Source of the DNA: Vanilla planifolia | Lineage: Eukaryota; Streptophyta; Magnoliopsida; Asparagales; Orchidaceae | Reading direction: 5' to 3' | NCBI GenBank assembly: GCA_023846275.1 | Contig: CM043865.1 | Span: 35,292,412-35,356,411 of the forward strand | Length of the DNA stretch: 64,000 bases | Shown here: in pieces, positions 50,201 to 62,959 of the stretch | How the letters are laid out: the number at the start of each line of letters is the position of its first letter | Numbering within the stretch: the first letter of the stretch is position 1 | The notes under the pieces: generated by a model | What the model saw: only the letters and a program-made list of their open reading frames with translations | Told to the model about the DNA's origin: nothing | Database searches by the model: none | Translations under genes and position numbers: made by a program

Positions 50201-53200
50201 TTCAACTTTTTAAGGACATACAAAAATTGAATTGAAGTTAGAGACAACATTGTTTCTTGATAATTAGAGGTTAGCTCATGTTTGTGGATGACAATTATCA
50301 TCTTAAGGTGCAATGCCAAGCATCAATTATTATATTATTTTTATAATATTCTTAAAGTATTATATGATCTCTTGTTGTAGTAAACTTTTAAATTCCAATA
50401 ATTGGCTAGAAATACACAAAAACAATTGGTGACCTATCTCGATATATCCATGACATCATAGGAGTACAAACATGCTAACAATATAAAAATTGTGAATACA
50501 CAAAAAAAAAATATATGAAATCTAAATAAGGTTATCATGATGCACATAATAATCAATGCTATTAATTATAAAAGTATATCATGTCATATCAAATATTTTT
50601 TTTCACAAAAAAAATCATTGATGAGTATTAGAATGAGAACAACTTTGAAGCAAAAAATGTTGACTTTTAAGATGTATTAATCAAGATGTGATAACAACAT
50701 GATATACATATAAATGAGTGAACTTTTTGTCCAAGCTCAAACATGAAATAAATCTGCATTGCCTTTAGCTCTAATGTTTTAATCAATCACCACAACCCAT
50801 CAAGCCCAATTTGAAAGGATCCTCAATGCAAACATAGAAGGTTACCACATCATCTTCATCATTTGGTATAACATCTCATCACTAGCCATTATCAAAGGCT
50901 ACCTAATACATCATTTAATATCCATCACGTTTCATCGCCAAATCAACTAAGCATGTCAATAATATAAAGTAAATGAGAAAAAAATTATTAGATGTTATAT
51001 GTTAAACAATTCATTGTGATCATCATCTATTATTTATAAGCCTCAATAATTTATTACAATACAACATTTGAATTAAAATAAAAAATAAAAACATTGGATA
51101 ATATTAATACCAAAAAAAAAAAATCAACCTCATAGCAATTAAATGTAAAAGCGAAGTAATGCTGTGCTAAGCTTTTTGGTGCTGTCTGTGACAAGGACAA
51201 GGTGGTGCATGAACTCCATCTTTGCCCTTTGATAGGGGATAAGTATGAGAAGAGATGATAATTATTTATTTATTGTAACTGATGTAGTTGAAAAAAAAAA
51301 TAATAATTTTTAAGAAATATTTTTAAAATAGTGATTAATAAAAATACAAATTTTAAATAAAATAATTCGACATTAATACAAATAATCATTCAAAGTTTGC
51401 ACTGCCAAACAGTCCAAAGGCCAAGAGGAATGGCATGAAAAAGATAAAAAAGTTGGATGCACTTTAGGCCGTAGAATCATTTGGTGCGAGAGATTATCCA
51501 ACCTTTGAAAACTTTAGAAATGGTGGCCCCACGAATTTTAACTTGTAGACCAGATTCAGGCAACCTCAAAAGAATTATTTGTCTACTAAAGGGGAATACA
51601 ACTGTGGACTGTGTTTGATTTGAAGCATGTGATCAATTTCTGTTGCTTGAAAGGGAAAAAACAATTGTGAACCTGGCCTTTGTTTGAGCTTATTTGAGAC
51701 ACCCTTTTTGAATCAGTTGATATGTGATGTCATTAACTACAAATCAATTTGTGAAAATATAATTGATTAAAAAAAATGATCAAATGCCAACTTGAAGATC
51801 TATAGTTGGTTAAGAGTTTTGTTGAGAGAAAAAATTTGACCTTAATTCAAAATAAAATATCGAAGAGTTACATCAAATTCGTTAAATATATAAGAGTTCA
51901 ATGTGAATATAATCTTAGAAAAGTTAACATAAAATTAGTTTGACTTCATATATATTGATTTTAAATCATTGGGTTATTAATTTCTACTGAATGATGTAAT
52001 GAGTGCAATTTAAGTTTTGTTTTAATATGACTTTTTTAATAAGGTATATTGGAAGATGATTTATTTCAAGAAATTTAATCATTTCATGAATATCATAATT
52101 GAATAAAAATTTAATAAACATGAGTAATATCTTCATTTTATTAAACAATTTTGTAGACCATAATAACTATCTTGGTATTTGATATAGCATTTGAATTGGT
52201 TTGCAAGAAGTGTTAAGGGGGTTGTGTCCAATAGGAATTCGTATTAGGTTAATATATTATGACTCAAAAGTAATTTTAAAGAATAAGATTGACATTAGTT
52301 ATAAAGTATAGCTCAAATAATATATTTAATTTATAATATCAAATTAAATTTAGTCTTACTTAGTGAGAAGATTTTAGAATTAAAAAGACAACAATAAATG
52401 ATATAAATAAGACTCTCATTTGAAAAAGATATTATTAAGTGAAAGTGTAACTAATATTAGTCCTACATAAGAAATAAAATACATTATTAACATTTTATTA
52501 TATATCTAATGTTTTCATAGACTTAAGATTTTGAAATTAAATTATTTGCTTAATAGTATATTGAGTCCAATCTGAGCATCTGTCTTTGGAAAAGCTTTTT
52601 TTACTCTCAAGATTTGAACAAAGTATATAGAAGTTATAGTTATAGTTTTAATTTCAAATAATATTTGGAACACATTTGATAAAAATTTCATGTAATCAAA
52701 ATAATAATTCTTAATGTAGTATGTAAGTCCATATAATAGATCATATCATAATGATATTCAAGATGAGAAGATGCTTATTTCGAATGTGTGAAAATTTTAC
52801 GATAGTTATAGTTTTATTTAATCATTCATATAAATCTAGTATAGATATGCTTTTAGATGCTTCTCTTTAATATTAATTACACTTAAATTTATTTATTTTT
52901 TTAATTACAAGAAATTCAATGCTTGGAATTTTAGAAACCAAAATTCTTTTATTATTGCCACAATACCGTATTTAATAAGAAAATTATTACGATTTATATT
53001 TATTTTTGCATACCCAAAACTTGAATTTATTAATTCAACTTATTGGAAATAACATAATTATATTTGTTTCTAGTATTCTTAAAACAAATTAATTATAAAA
53101 GAAAACTTTGTTTTATCAAAGGTATACTAATTGTCTTAATGTTTGTAGCATTGAAACATATTTGTGATTGTTTGTTTAATGATTATTTAAATGATTAATA

Positions 53201-53700
53201 TGTAATATAATAAACTCATTTTTGTCATTGACAAATAAAAAAAATTAATAAGTGATATTCGACACATAGATTATGAGTCTTTTATCATTGACAATCTAAA
53301 ATAATGAATAAATCTTCATTAGATGCCTTGATGTCTTGGAGATGACATTAACTCACCTAACTTGACAATGGCAACCTTTCTTGCAAATTATATTTTATTG
53401 CACATTAATTTCAAATATAATAATTATAATTGGGTTACTCTTCAAACTAGAATTGAACACTCTTACGTATAGGGGTTGTTTATGTTGAATGGTGTGAAGT
53501 CAAAAGTCAATTAATAAGAAAAAAAATTGAAAAAAAAAACAAAGTAATGATTTGATAAAACGATTAAAAGAAAATTGGTAACCAAATTTTTTTCATTTCC
53601 ATCAAGAAAAGAGGGGCCATTGCTTTGGCAAATAGACCGATGAAGAACAAAAGCAAGCTTCTCCTCTGCCTTTTGGCACTTTCCTGCTCAGAACAATTAA
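41298..53700. other. Gene-poor AT-rich region
   Basis: Twelve kilobases without a gene I can support. It contains many homopolymer and dinucleotide runs and no long frames. Slightly GC-richer islands at about 45100-45300 (a 63-residue - strand frame), 48855-48960 and 51140-51700 could be decayed gene or transposon pieces, but no family is recognisable. The phrases around 41820-42070 (repeats of gatggtccaat-like words) resemble LTR debris. Confidence 0.4.
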
Positions 53701-53821
53701 TAAAACTTCCTTGAACGAGAGAAGAACTAATAGAATTGAAAAGGAAGAGGGAGGAATGAACCAAGCTCAAAATCTCAGTATATTACACGAGAAGGAACAG
53801 AGTAACGAAGGAGACTGTAAC

Positions 53822-54496
53822 TTAGCAACAGCTTGTCTCATCGGAGGCTTTAAGAAGTTCTTCCAAATACTCTTCCCCCAAATCCTCCAACTCCACAACG
53901 TTCGTCCTCCGGCTCACCATCTCCCCCTTCTCGGCGGAGGCCACCGCCTCGGATTTCCTTCGAATGGCGTGCCGCCGCTTCAGCGCCACAACCGGCGAGC
54001 AGCCCTGCTCGGCGTATCCGATCCCCCGGAGCGACTCCCGCACCGTCTCCACAGGAAAGTTGAGCACCGCCATGGAGCCGCGCATCGAGAAGGCGGCCTG
54101 GTCGTACGCCAGAGCTGCCTCCTCCGGCGTGTCGAAGGTCCCCAACCATACCCTCACCCCGTGGCGCGTGGAGTCCCTGATCTCCGCGGCGAACTTCCCC
54201 CAGGGTCGGCGGCGGACTCCTCGGTAGTTCATCCTCTTGCGCTTCGGCCTTCCCGGAGCAGAGGAATCCACCTCTTCGTCGATGGGTCGGGCGGCGGCGC
54301 CGTCGGAGTCGGAGTTGGAGTCCGAATTGGACGCCTTGGGGCTGACGGAGGGGGCGGAGGAGAGCATCATGTCGAGGAGGAGCATCTCGTCGGAATCGTG
54401 TACGTTGAAGGGGAGGATGGGTTCCGGCGACGAAGATCTGAGGGAGGAGTCGGAGGAGAGGTCGGAGGTGGAGTGAAAGAACAGAGAGAGATCCAT
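53822..54496 (-). CDS. ERF transcription factor, AP2/ERF group IX
   Basis: Nuclear DNA-binding protein of 224 residues, one exon. A Ser/Asp-rich acidic N terminus includes [12 protein letters not shown] (36-47). A basic RPKRKR (83-88) is a likely nuclear signal. The AP2/ERF domain is at about 90-148, with [38 protein letters not shown] and AAFSMRG. Ala and Asp are at the positions typical of ERF (GCC-box) rather than DREB proteins. The C-terminal [19 protein letters not shown] (200-218) matches the acidic CMIX-1 activation motif of group IXc (ERF1/ORA59 type). That group acts in ethylene, jasmonate and pathogen responses; this role is inferred from family. The start at 54496 is chosen because the frame's upstream extension to 54709 runs through the TATA box. 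The coding sequence is strongly GC-rich compared with its surroundings. Confidence 0.93.
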   Translation of the reverse strand: MDLSLFFHSTSDLSSDSSLRSSSPEPILPFNVHDSDEMLLLDMMLSSAPSVSPKASNSDSNSDSDGAAARPIDEEVDSSAPGRPKRKRMNYRGVRRRPWGKFAAEIRDSTRHGVRVWLGTFDTPEEAALAYDQAAFSMRGSMAVLNFPVETVRESLRGIGYAEQGCSPVVALKRRHAIRRKSEAVASAEKGEMVSRRTNVVELEDLGEEYLEELLKASDETSCC

Positions 54497-54576
54497 TCGA
54501 GGGACAGAGTTTGTGCTCTGCTTTTCTGCTTGTGGGTGGAGGCACGGCGCTGGAATTTTAGGGGACTTGAACACGG

Positions 54577-54582
54577 CACGTG
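54577..54582. promoter_or_regulatory. G-box between TATA and transcription start of ERF gene
   Basis: Palindromic CACGTG immediately downstream of the TATA box on the - strand. Confidence 0.4.
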
Positions 54583-54585
54583 GAG

Positions 54586-54592
54586 ATTTATA
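54586..54592 (-). promoter_or_regulatory. TATA box of ERF gene
   Basis: The - strand reads gctataaatc, about 90 bp upstream of the ATG at 54496. It implies transcription starting near 54560, which excludes the upstream in-frame ATG at 54709. Confidence 0.6.
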
Positions 54593-54637
54593 GCGTGGAA
54601 GATGAGCGCTGGGGTCCACTGTGGGGAAGGAATTGAA

Positions 54638-54649
54638 CACGTGGGTCAA
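54638..54649. promoter_or_regulatory. G-box/ABRE overlapping W-box upstream of ERF gene
   Basis: CACGTG at 54638-54643 in the context aacacgtggg is followed directly by ggtcaa, which on the - strand is the W-box TTGACC. The pair lies about 50 bp upstream of the TATA box. Binding by bZIP/bHLH and WRKY factors is an inference from motif only. Confidence 0.45.
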
Positions 54650-54759
54650 TTTAGGCAGCAGGGTGGCTGTGAGATTAACGATCATAGGTTTGTTAACACG
54701 AGTTATCATAAGAAAATTATTTTATACATCAAATACGTTATGCTAAGTGAATTTTAAGT

Positions 54760-57460
54760 ACACTTAGCAAAATAATTTGAAAAATAAAATATTTTTTTTC
54801 TTGATTTGAATCATTTTATATTAGATTCAAAATAACAAATACTAAATAATTTAATACTATTTTAGACCAATAATAGATAAAATTTTGTGAAACGATAATC
54901 TTATAAGAGATTTGTTAAAATATTTTATTTAAAATTTCATTTAGATTTATTTAAAAATTAAAAAAAATGATTATGTATGCTTAATCTAATTATGATAAAA
55001 TTTTTTTTAAAATAATAATTTTTTAATAGATTTAGTTTAAATAAACATCACAAGTAGTGATGTATATTTTATGTACATCATAATAAGAAGTATATAATAG
55101 TTTTTTTTTTCTTAAATTTGATCTATTTTGAATTACATTAAAAATTTGATTAAGTTAAATGACTTAGCGATATATAAAATTTTTAGATTAAATTTAAGAA
55201 TTGTTGTGATCAGAAAACATTATTGTATTATGACTCAATTTAGCTCAGACTTATTGAACTTAACTCTTATGTTTTAATATGACAAGTATATTGTAAAGTA
55301 GAATTTAAAATATAAATAGACAATTGAACCATATTGTGAGCGAGTTGTGATATACCTAAGTAGCAATAATAACAACTCCATTAATCAACCACCATTCTAC
55401 TCTTATAATTGATTAGGAAACCCTTGAATAGGATTCCTTGTAAGCTCTTAGACTTTGCTTCTTGAACCCAAAACTCTATTGCTTACAATTACATGCCAAT
55501 CATTTCAAATCACTCACTAGTTGTTAACATGTTTTAATTCAACATTATAAGAGTCAATTCTTTTCTTTTACTCTAAGCTTAATTAAACTTATAAGCATAA
55601 AAGATAATATTTGATTTTGATAATAATAAATAATTTAAATATTATTATAGTGATTTAATATACTTACTTAATATATTATTTAAGTTACATATAAGATATG
55701 TAAACTTGACTATTACTAACTATAGAGTGATTTATTAAAGTACAAATTGTTATCATCTTCGTAAAGCTTCAATGTCATAAAGGATAAGAGAAGCACTCAA
55801 ATGATGAATATTTGGTCCAGAAATTTGGTAAAAGATTTTCATTTTTTAAGAATTTGTCTTAATTACAAGAGTTTCTATACACAAAATTTATATTTACATC
55901 TATAATTAATATGCCTAGAATTTTCTTATATAGTAAATTACATAATCAATATTATATGATATGCTTAGGATGATTAATAAAATGGTTTAACAAAGGATGG
56001 AGCTCAATGTGATTAATTTCTAGATTTAACTCATATATACTTTTATGTTGAATTGGTCATTTTAATGCATAATAGACTTGCAGCTCATTTAACACTAATG
56101 AAATGGCTTCAAAATATACATTATTGAATATGAAACTCTTACAAAATTGATTTAAATTAGAACTACAAAGTTTCATTAATATTAGCAAATGCATTATAAG
56201 CCAAAAAAACCTAATAACAAAGACCCAAAGCAGTGAACATTTTCCAACAAAATAAAACTCCATTAATTTTGCGTAATTAAAACTTGGACTTAAAATTCAG
56301 ATCCATAAAAACTTGAAGATATTAGATCAGGGTGAGAGAGAGCATTGATCATACTGTATGATAAGAGAAATCGTACAATATTATTATTTTAAAAATAAAA
56401 AATAAAAGAATATTATCTTATTTATTTAACTTAACATAATAAAGACTGTATATCATATAAGGAGTTAAGTAATAATTTAGGTACATGCATTTATTATATG
56501 ATAAAGAGGTTAAAGATATTGGACGAGATGAATTCATTTAAGATCTAGTTTGATAAATGTGGTAATTTATGATGTAAATACAATAAATATGGCCTAAATT
56601 ATTTTAGTTTGATTTTTAAATGTTTATATGATATGATATTTTCCTTACACATCGTTATTTTGACATTTAACTTAGCATAAATTTTATTATCATGTATTTA
56701 TTCTTGTATTATAATCACTTGAATTACATTGTTGTAAAAATAATCTTATAAAATATAATTTAAAAAGATATATAAACATTTATAAGCTATGTTAAAGATA
56801 AGAAATAGTGACTCTCACATAATACATGATTTGAAAAGTTATTTCTAAAACATGTAATAAATGATAATAATTTAAAAAGTCATATAAACATTTATAAGAC
56901 ATATTTATATGGTTTATATGAACAACATCACATGATTTGGGTCATGTCGAATGATGTTTGGCTCAGCTTATTACAACATGCTTTATTTTTCATATCATGG
57001 ATGCACGCCATGGGGCTCCTAGAGAGTAGTGACTCGATATGGACATCTAGTACTTTATTCTCTTTGGTTTGAAACTTTGAAAAATAATGCAATAAGTTGC
57101 TACAATAGTGAGAATAAGGTCTCATGTTAGTCATTTTATGTGAACCACCACAATAAATGTGTTAAATGGTTATGCAATAAATGCAAAGAAATGCAACTTT
57201 TAGGTTTGATTCTATTTTTTTAATGCTTTGTTTTTTGCTCTGAAAAGTTTGTACTTTGCATATTGTATTAAAAATAATAGAATTTTAAGACTAAGTTAAG
57301 AAATTCAAATTGTGATGCTATAGGCACTACGAGTTTGTATGTTTCATAAATTAACTATATACTTATAGAATGTTTATTAAAGACAATCACATTATTTTAG
57401 CATGTTAATCAATTAAAGTATTTTACTCAAATTAAAGTCTTGATAACTATTTCACTTGTT
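54760..57460. other. AT-rich intergenic, nothing recognised
   Basis: No gene was seen. Short - strand frames at 56057-56263 and 56928-57134 lack recognisable domains. Confidence 0.45.
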
Positions 57461-58660
57461 TTAAGGTTACAAAATTTTCCTAAAGGCTTTGAAGTTACAC
57501 GTGACACTTCCAGAATTAGTGTTGATAGAGTTTTGAGTTAACAAGGACATTTATTAGCTTGTTTTAGGGAGGAATTGAATAATACAAAACAAACATATTT
57601 TACTTATGATAAAGAGTTTTATATTATTAAATATATTTTGATTGAACATCACCATGACTTAAAATATATTAATATTCAAAAGAAGTTGAATGATAGGCAT
57701 CTCAAATGAATTAAGGTTTTTATAGGATTATTCCTATATTTTTAGACATAAATGTAGAATCTATAATAAGCTATGTTATGGTCTATCTTGAGTTTCCTTA
57801 CTTATATTATCATGGCAAATTAAAGAATGGTTATCTATATTATATTAACTTTTATATAATTTATGATAAGTTTTTAGACAAATCCATACTTTTATATACT
57901 TTTTTCACATAACTATTCTATTTTAAAAATTTTGTATTCTTAAAATTGATGTACGAGAATTTCTAATAATGTAATTAAATTATGAATAAATAACAAGTTA
58001 CATGGATTATGAAAAAATCAACGATTTATTGGATAATAGTTTCATTGGCCTGCACTGAAGATAAAAATTGGTCATACTGTTTAACGACGATAGATTTGTA
58101 AACTTACAAAGGCCACCAACAATTTTGTTGATATATGTTCTTAACAACTTCCAAGTATGCCTTATTAAGTGTATGACTTTATGTTAGGACTACGATATAA
58201 TGCTAAACATAATTATAATATTTATAAGGTGATGGACAAATTTTCCAACATAACATATTTTATACTAGCCAAAATGCACATGATGCATCATATATAGCAT
58301 AATTATTTTTCAAAAATATTGTTAGATTATGTATATTATCTAATTATATAGCTTTAAATAAGGTTTATTTCCCATTTTTGGAAGACCTTGTAAAAATCAT
58401 TTAATACTAAATTAAAGCTTTATTTTTCATTCTATTTCTATATTGAAGGATAAATTAAAATATTTAATAAGCTTTTTAAAAACTTATTATATCCTACACC
58501 TATCCACAACTAAATATTCTTATAATAACATAAACTTCAAAACTACTGAATGGTTGCCCTTCGAGACAATTTATGACAAACATAAAAAATGATCTAATAA
58601 TTTGGCAGATACTTTTACTTATTTACTCTTTGATTAAATATTTTTATTTGAAAAATATTT
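57460..58660 (+). mobile_element. Ty3/gypsy RNase H and integrase remnant
   Basis: Read in broken + frames. RNase H pieces FEVTRDTS, VLS.QGH and YFTYDKEFYIIK lie at about 57488-57635. They are followed by LKYIN..KKLNDRH (about 57660-57700), with a deletion where the TDH motif should be. Integrase pieces DFMLGL, VMDKFSN.TYFILA and RFISHFWKTL lie at about 58165-58400, followed by PFETIYD near 58558. This order (RT side missing, then RNase H, then integrase) is that of Ty3/gypsy pol. Multiple stops and indels make it inactive. The clade within gypsy is not resolved. Confidence 0.7.
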
Positions 58661-59070
58661 TTATAATTTCTATGAAAAATAAAATAATATATTAAAACTG
58701 GTAACTTAAAATATATTATTCTATTTGTGAGGTGTTTTTGATCTAAACCTTTGTCAGTAAATATTTTTTTAAAAGTAGTAGTAGTAAAAATGAAAGCATG
58801 ATAATAGAAAAGAGTTAAAAAAAAAGAGAGAAGAAAGAGAAAAAGATTTTTGTCATAAGAAGATTGAATTCTTAAAAAAGTTTTCTAAATTGTTCTAGAT
58901 TTAAAAAATTCTATTTCTTAGAATTTTGAATTTGTTCATATCTAATTATCATCACTTTATATAGAGGTTATGAGACAATATTTTATTATAAAATAAAAAA
59001 TATGTGATTTTGACTAGAAATATAAAAATTTTCCAAATTTTGCAAGTGTTGTGCCTGTTTACATTAGCTC

Positions 59071-59427
59071 ATGCCCCCACATGCATACGATCAAGCTAGG
59101 GAAATGTTCACAAGTGCGGGTACCATTTACTTGTACAAGTATTATTCTTGTAAGCAGACAATGCTCCACACGCACGTTGACTATAATCGTGTGATCGGTG
59201 CAATTGTGCTCTGGTGTTCAGTGAACCACGCCCTTTTGTGTGCACTCACACACCTCTATGCATGGTGCCTAGCCAACGTGCTTTATTATGACTGTATTGA
59301 GCCTTTGGATACAACTCTTATTACTTCATGTTACAATGACATTTTTTGTTATTTTATCTCCACCCTTGATTTTTTTCATAATTTTAGACTCAGTGAGCTT
59401 GGAATTAAACTCTCTATCGTATATTGA
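59071..59427 (+). other. Unrecognised 118-codon open frame
   Basis: An uninterrupted frame in a locally GC-richer island between oppositely oriented gypsy remnants. The translation is rich in Cys, His and Tyr and has no recognisable domain, signal peptide or clear promoter. Its setting suggests transposon-derived or chance sequence rather than a gene. Confidence 0.15.
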
Positions 59428-60149
59428 GGCCATTAATAAAGTTAAATATTGAAAAACTTTAATAAAAGAAATCTTGTATTAATACATTTTCATTTTGAGA
59501 GATATTTCACCTCTAAATATAAAATGTATAAGCTTGTGATCCTTCCAAATTATTGAAAAGTTGAATATAAATCCTTATATTTTAGAATCTTTAATGTAGA
59601 ATATTTATTGTCATACAATGGTATTGTGTATGAGGAGAATTTGTAAGGCAACTTTTATGTATATGTCTTAAGTAATGATTAGCTTCTTTGCATTTTGGTG
59701 CTACGTTCTATGAAGTTGATATAATGTTAGATAAATAATCTTCTAGTTTTGATATTCCTCATAAGTTCTTAGTTCATTAGTCATACTAGCTATCATTAAT
59801 AGATACTCAATTGATATGTACAAACTAACAATAGATTTGCTATAAGACCATTTGAATTTTAACTCTAAAAGAAATAACTCTTCTTAGTGAGGGTGGAGTT
59901 GATATACCATAAGATGATACAAAATATCTTATGATGTAGAGGACCTAACTTAATCAAAGGACTTGGACAAAAGCAAACGCAAGAGCTTAAAAAGGGTTAA
60001 AATAATCTTAAAATATCTTTTTTGTCTTAATAGATTATTTAAGAGCTTTATGGAGTTTTTAGAAAGCTTTCATTTGCTTTAGAACTAATTTCATCATTTA
60101 AAATTTTTTATTTATGTAATTTATTTTTTATTATATAGTTATTTTTCCT

Positions 60150-61060
60150 TAAAGGTGTTGGATCCACACAACACATTGAGTTGAAGTGAATAAGGATTTA
60201 AATTTTGCAGCAATGTGATCGAAGTTCTTTTATTTCTAACTTTCAGATTCACATTCACATAGCTTATTAAATGATTTACCTAGCAAATTTGTAATTATAA
60301 GGTATAAGTTGTGTATAAAGAAAAGGACATAAGCAAATTCCAAGTGAATCAACTTTTAATAGAAATGCCTTTAATAAATCGTCGATAGAAGGTGGTTAGA
60401 TCATGGAAGCTCCTAATGTCATAAATTATTTTTGGAGTAGACTATTCTGTAATTTCCTTGGCCTTATTAGAGATAACAGACAATCCCTTAGAAGAAACTA
60501 TGTATCCTAAGAGATAATCTTGATTGTGAAAAATTCATATTTTTTTAGATTGACAAATAAGTGTTTTTTCTAAGATTATAATATAATTTAAGCAAATGGT
60601 TTATGTAATCGTCAATAGACATGTTATAAAACAAAATATCATCAAAATAATCTATGATAAATTGTTTTAAGTATGATCTTAAAAATTGGGTCATCAATCT
60701 TATGAATATACTTGGTACATTTGATACCCAAATGACATTAATAACCATTCATACAAACTATCTTTAGTCTTGCATACTATCTTTCATTCATCTCTTAATT
60801 TAATCCTTAATTAGTGGTAACCAATTTTTAAGTTTATTTTAAAAAAATATGATGACACCTAATATCTAATCTAAAAGGTCATCTAAATAAGGAATAAGAA
60901 ACTTATATTTTATAATAAGTTTATTAATTGTTTGACTATCAATACACATCCTCAACATTTCATCCTTTTTGGGTACTAAAAGTGTGAGAACAAAATAGGA
61001 ACTAATACTTTCTCAAATAAATCCTTTTTTAAGTAGATCTCTTACTTGTAAAAGTAGTTT
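60150..61060 (-). mobile_element. Ty3/gypsy reverse transcriptase remnant, opposite strand
   Basis: On the - strand, descending from about 61000, the translation gives VPKKDEMLRMCIDSQ.INK then KYKFLIPYLDDLLD (about 60880-60990). After a break comes a 67-residue frame (60748-60545) with SNVPSIFIRLM, YFDDILFYN and YNLRKNTYLSI. Then follow GYIVSSKGLS (about 60480-60520) and IRSFHDLTTFYRRFI (about 60370-60420). The YFDD active site and following FYRRFI are hallmarks of Ty3/gypsy RT. It is broken by stops. It is inverted relative to the RNase H and integrase remnant at 57460-58660 and could be the missing part of the same element. Confidence 0.7.
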
Positions 61061-61499
61061 AGTATAAGCCTCTAGGTTGATATTATAGTTGGGATGGTTT
61101 AGTAAGCTTGCCCTAGGAATTATATCGATAACAAGTTGTATGTCTCATATGAGAGATAGAGTGTCAGAAAAATAGTTTGAAAAAATATTAGAACATTTAT
61201 TTGATAAGTTCTGTATAATAAGTGATGAGTCTTATAAGATGGTGGATAACTTCTTAATTATAAAAAACCAAACTATGTCTCATTGATCAATGGTCTTCCT
61301 AACTTGAGATAATGTGATTAAGCTCAAATTCTTAATTTTTATCATTTTCTTTGACCATAAGCTTAAGATTTTTTTATAGATTTGTTAGGCTTAAGTGATT
61401 ACAGTTTTTTATAGATGAGTGACAAAGTCAATATAGCATAACATGGATCATAATGGAAGCAAAATTGGTCTAAACCAATACCATTTATAATAAGATGGA

Positions 61500-62190
61500 G
61501 CAAATAAAGTGAGACAACATTGATAAAATGATATAGTTGACAATGAATGTTTGAGAGAACTATTGATAGGTTGCACATTTGATGGGATTAGTTTGGGAAA
61601 TTTAATAGGTCTAATTAGGTTGATAATGAAAACAAAGTTGATAAAGTTGATAATATGGAAGAGTCAATATGGTACAATAGATGGAAAGATGATAATTACA
61701 ATAGAGCTAATTAAAGTGATAAAGTCAACAATACTAACAAAGCTATTGATTATGATTTCAATAAAAAATAATGGAGAAATATAGTCATTATATTTTGAAA
61801 GAACTAAAATTAATGATTATACTAATAAAGGCAACAAAGGGATATTAATAGTTCTAATAAGCCTCATAGAGTTGACAAAGTCAATATAACGTAATATAAT
61901 TAATAAAGATAACAGAGTTGATTCAGATGATTTTCACAGAATTGGAAAAGTAGCACTATTTATATGGTGTGATAAAATCAATATATTTATTTGTTAGATA
62001 ATGTAGATGAACCTTTCTCTTAAGTTGATGATTTGTTGAATACAAGTAAGATTGGGTGTGATATTAAATTATAAATTAAAAATAATAATAGAACCTTGAC
62101 ATATAACTAATATGACTTATTTTCATAGTTTTGAAATTTTAAATTATTCGATATTTATTTAAGTGTATAATAAATCAAACATAAACCCTT
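61500..62190 (+). repeat. Dispersed repeat copy shared with window start
   Basis: A low-complexity tract of words like gataaagttgata (61540-61960) is followed at 62041-62185 by a block starting acaagtaagattgggtgtga. That block continues with taaattaaaaataataatag and ends near catagttttgaaattt. This parallels the copies at 399-545 and 1053-1215 in the same orientation. The 77-codon frame in the tract (61551-61784) is a low-complexity artefact. Confidence 0.5.
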
Positions 62191-62900
62191 CACATGGTTT
62201 TCAAATCACAGAAAAAATGATAAAGAACTTCTGTAAACACAAACAACATAAAAGACAATGAAAATAAATGTCTATCTTTCATCATACATAACAATCAAGA
62301 AATTTTAAATAAGTTATTTTTTTCTCTTTTTTCTCTCATCTAAATTGATCATTTTACTGAACATAAATTGTGTTATATTGTTTACACGGCAAACATTGAA
62401 TGCTTTTGTTGAAAACCACACCCAATGAGGACAACTTCAAGGAATAGTTTTCGAAAAATTGTCACGTTTGTCATGTTTTTTGGGTGCTCCATAAATGTTA
62501 CCCCACTAATTTGCCATCCTTCTCGTCCTCAATTGAAGTTAAAAGGACAATGTTAACAACCAACTCTCAAATATTTCATACATGAATCATCATATAATTT
62601 GATTATATTTTATTTGATATTTTATATGACAATGATTTGATTGATGTTTCATATGCAAAGCATTTTTCAGATGCTCTAAACACACATAATAACGATTGTT
62701 TGGAGTGAAGCTTGATGGGAATAAATCATTTTAATCATAAATGAAATTCTCACATGAACCTGACATCTATCTTTTAATTTTTATTTCTAAAAGATTTAAA
62801 ATGTCATATTTCAATTTAATTTATGTAATATGCTTTTTCTCTTAGTGATATATTTGCCCTTTGTGATATTTTTGCTTTGAATAAATTAATGGGAGCTCAT
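62191..62900. other. AT-rich intergenic, nothing recognised
   Basis: No gene or element could be supported in this stretch. Confidence 0.45.
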
Positions 62901-62959
62901 TAGGTGCAACGCAGATGTTTGGTCGAACGAAGGAAAACTTCATATTATATCTTTTTCTG

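Noticed and set aside
53850-54579. Alternative frames on both strands over the ERF gene, including a 348-codon + strand frame
   Set aside because: GC-rich shadow frames; only the - strand frame with the AP2 domain makes sense.
54497-54709. In-frame upstream extension of the ERF protein by 71 residues
   Set aside because: It runs through the TATA box and G-boxes; the family starts near the Met at 54496.
61551-61784. 77-codon Ile/Lys/Leu-rich frame
   Set aside because: Low-complexity translation of a short-period repeat.
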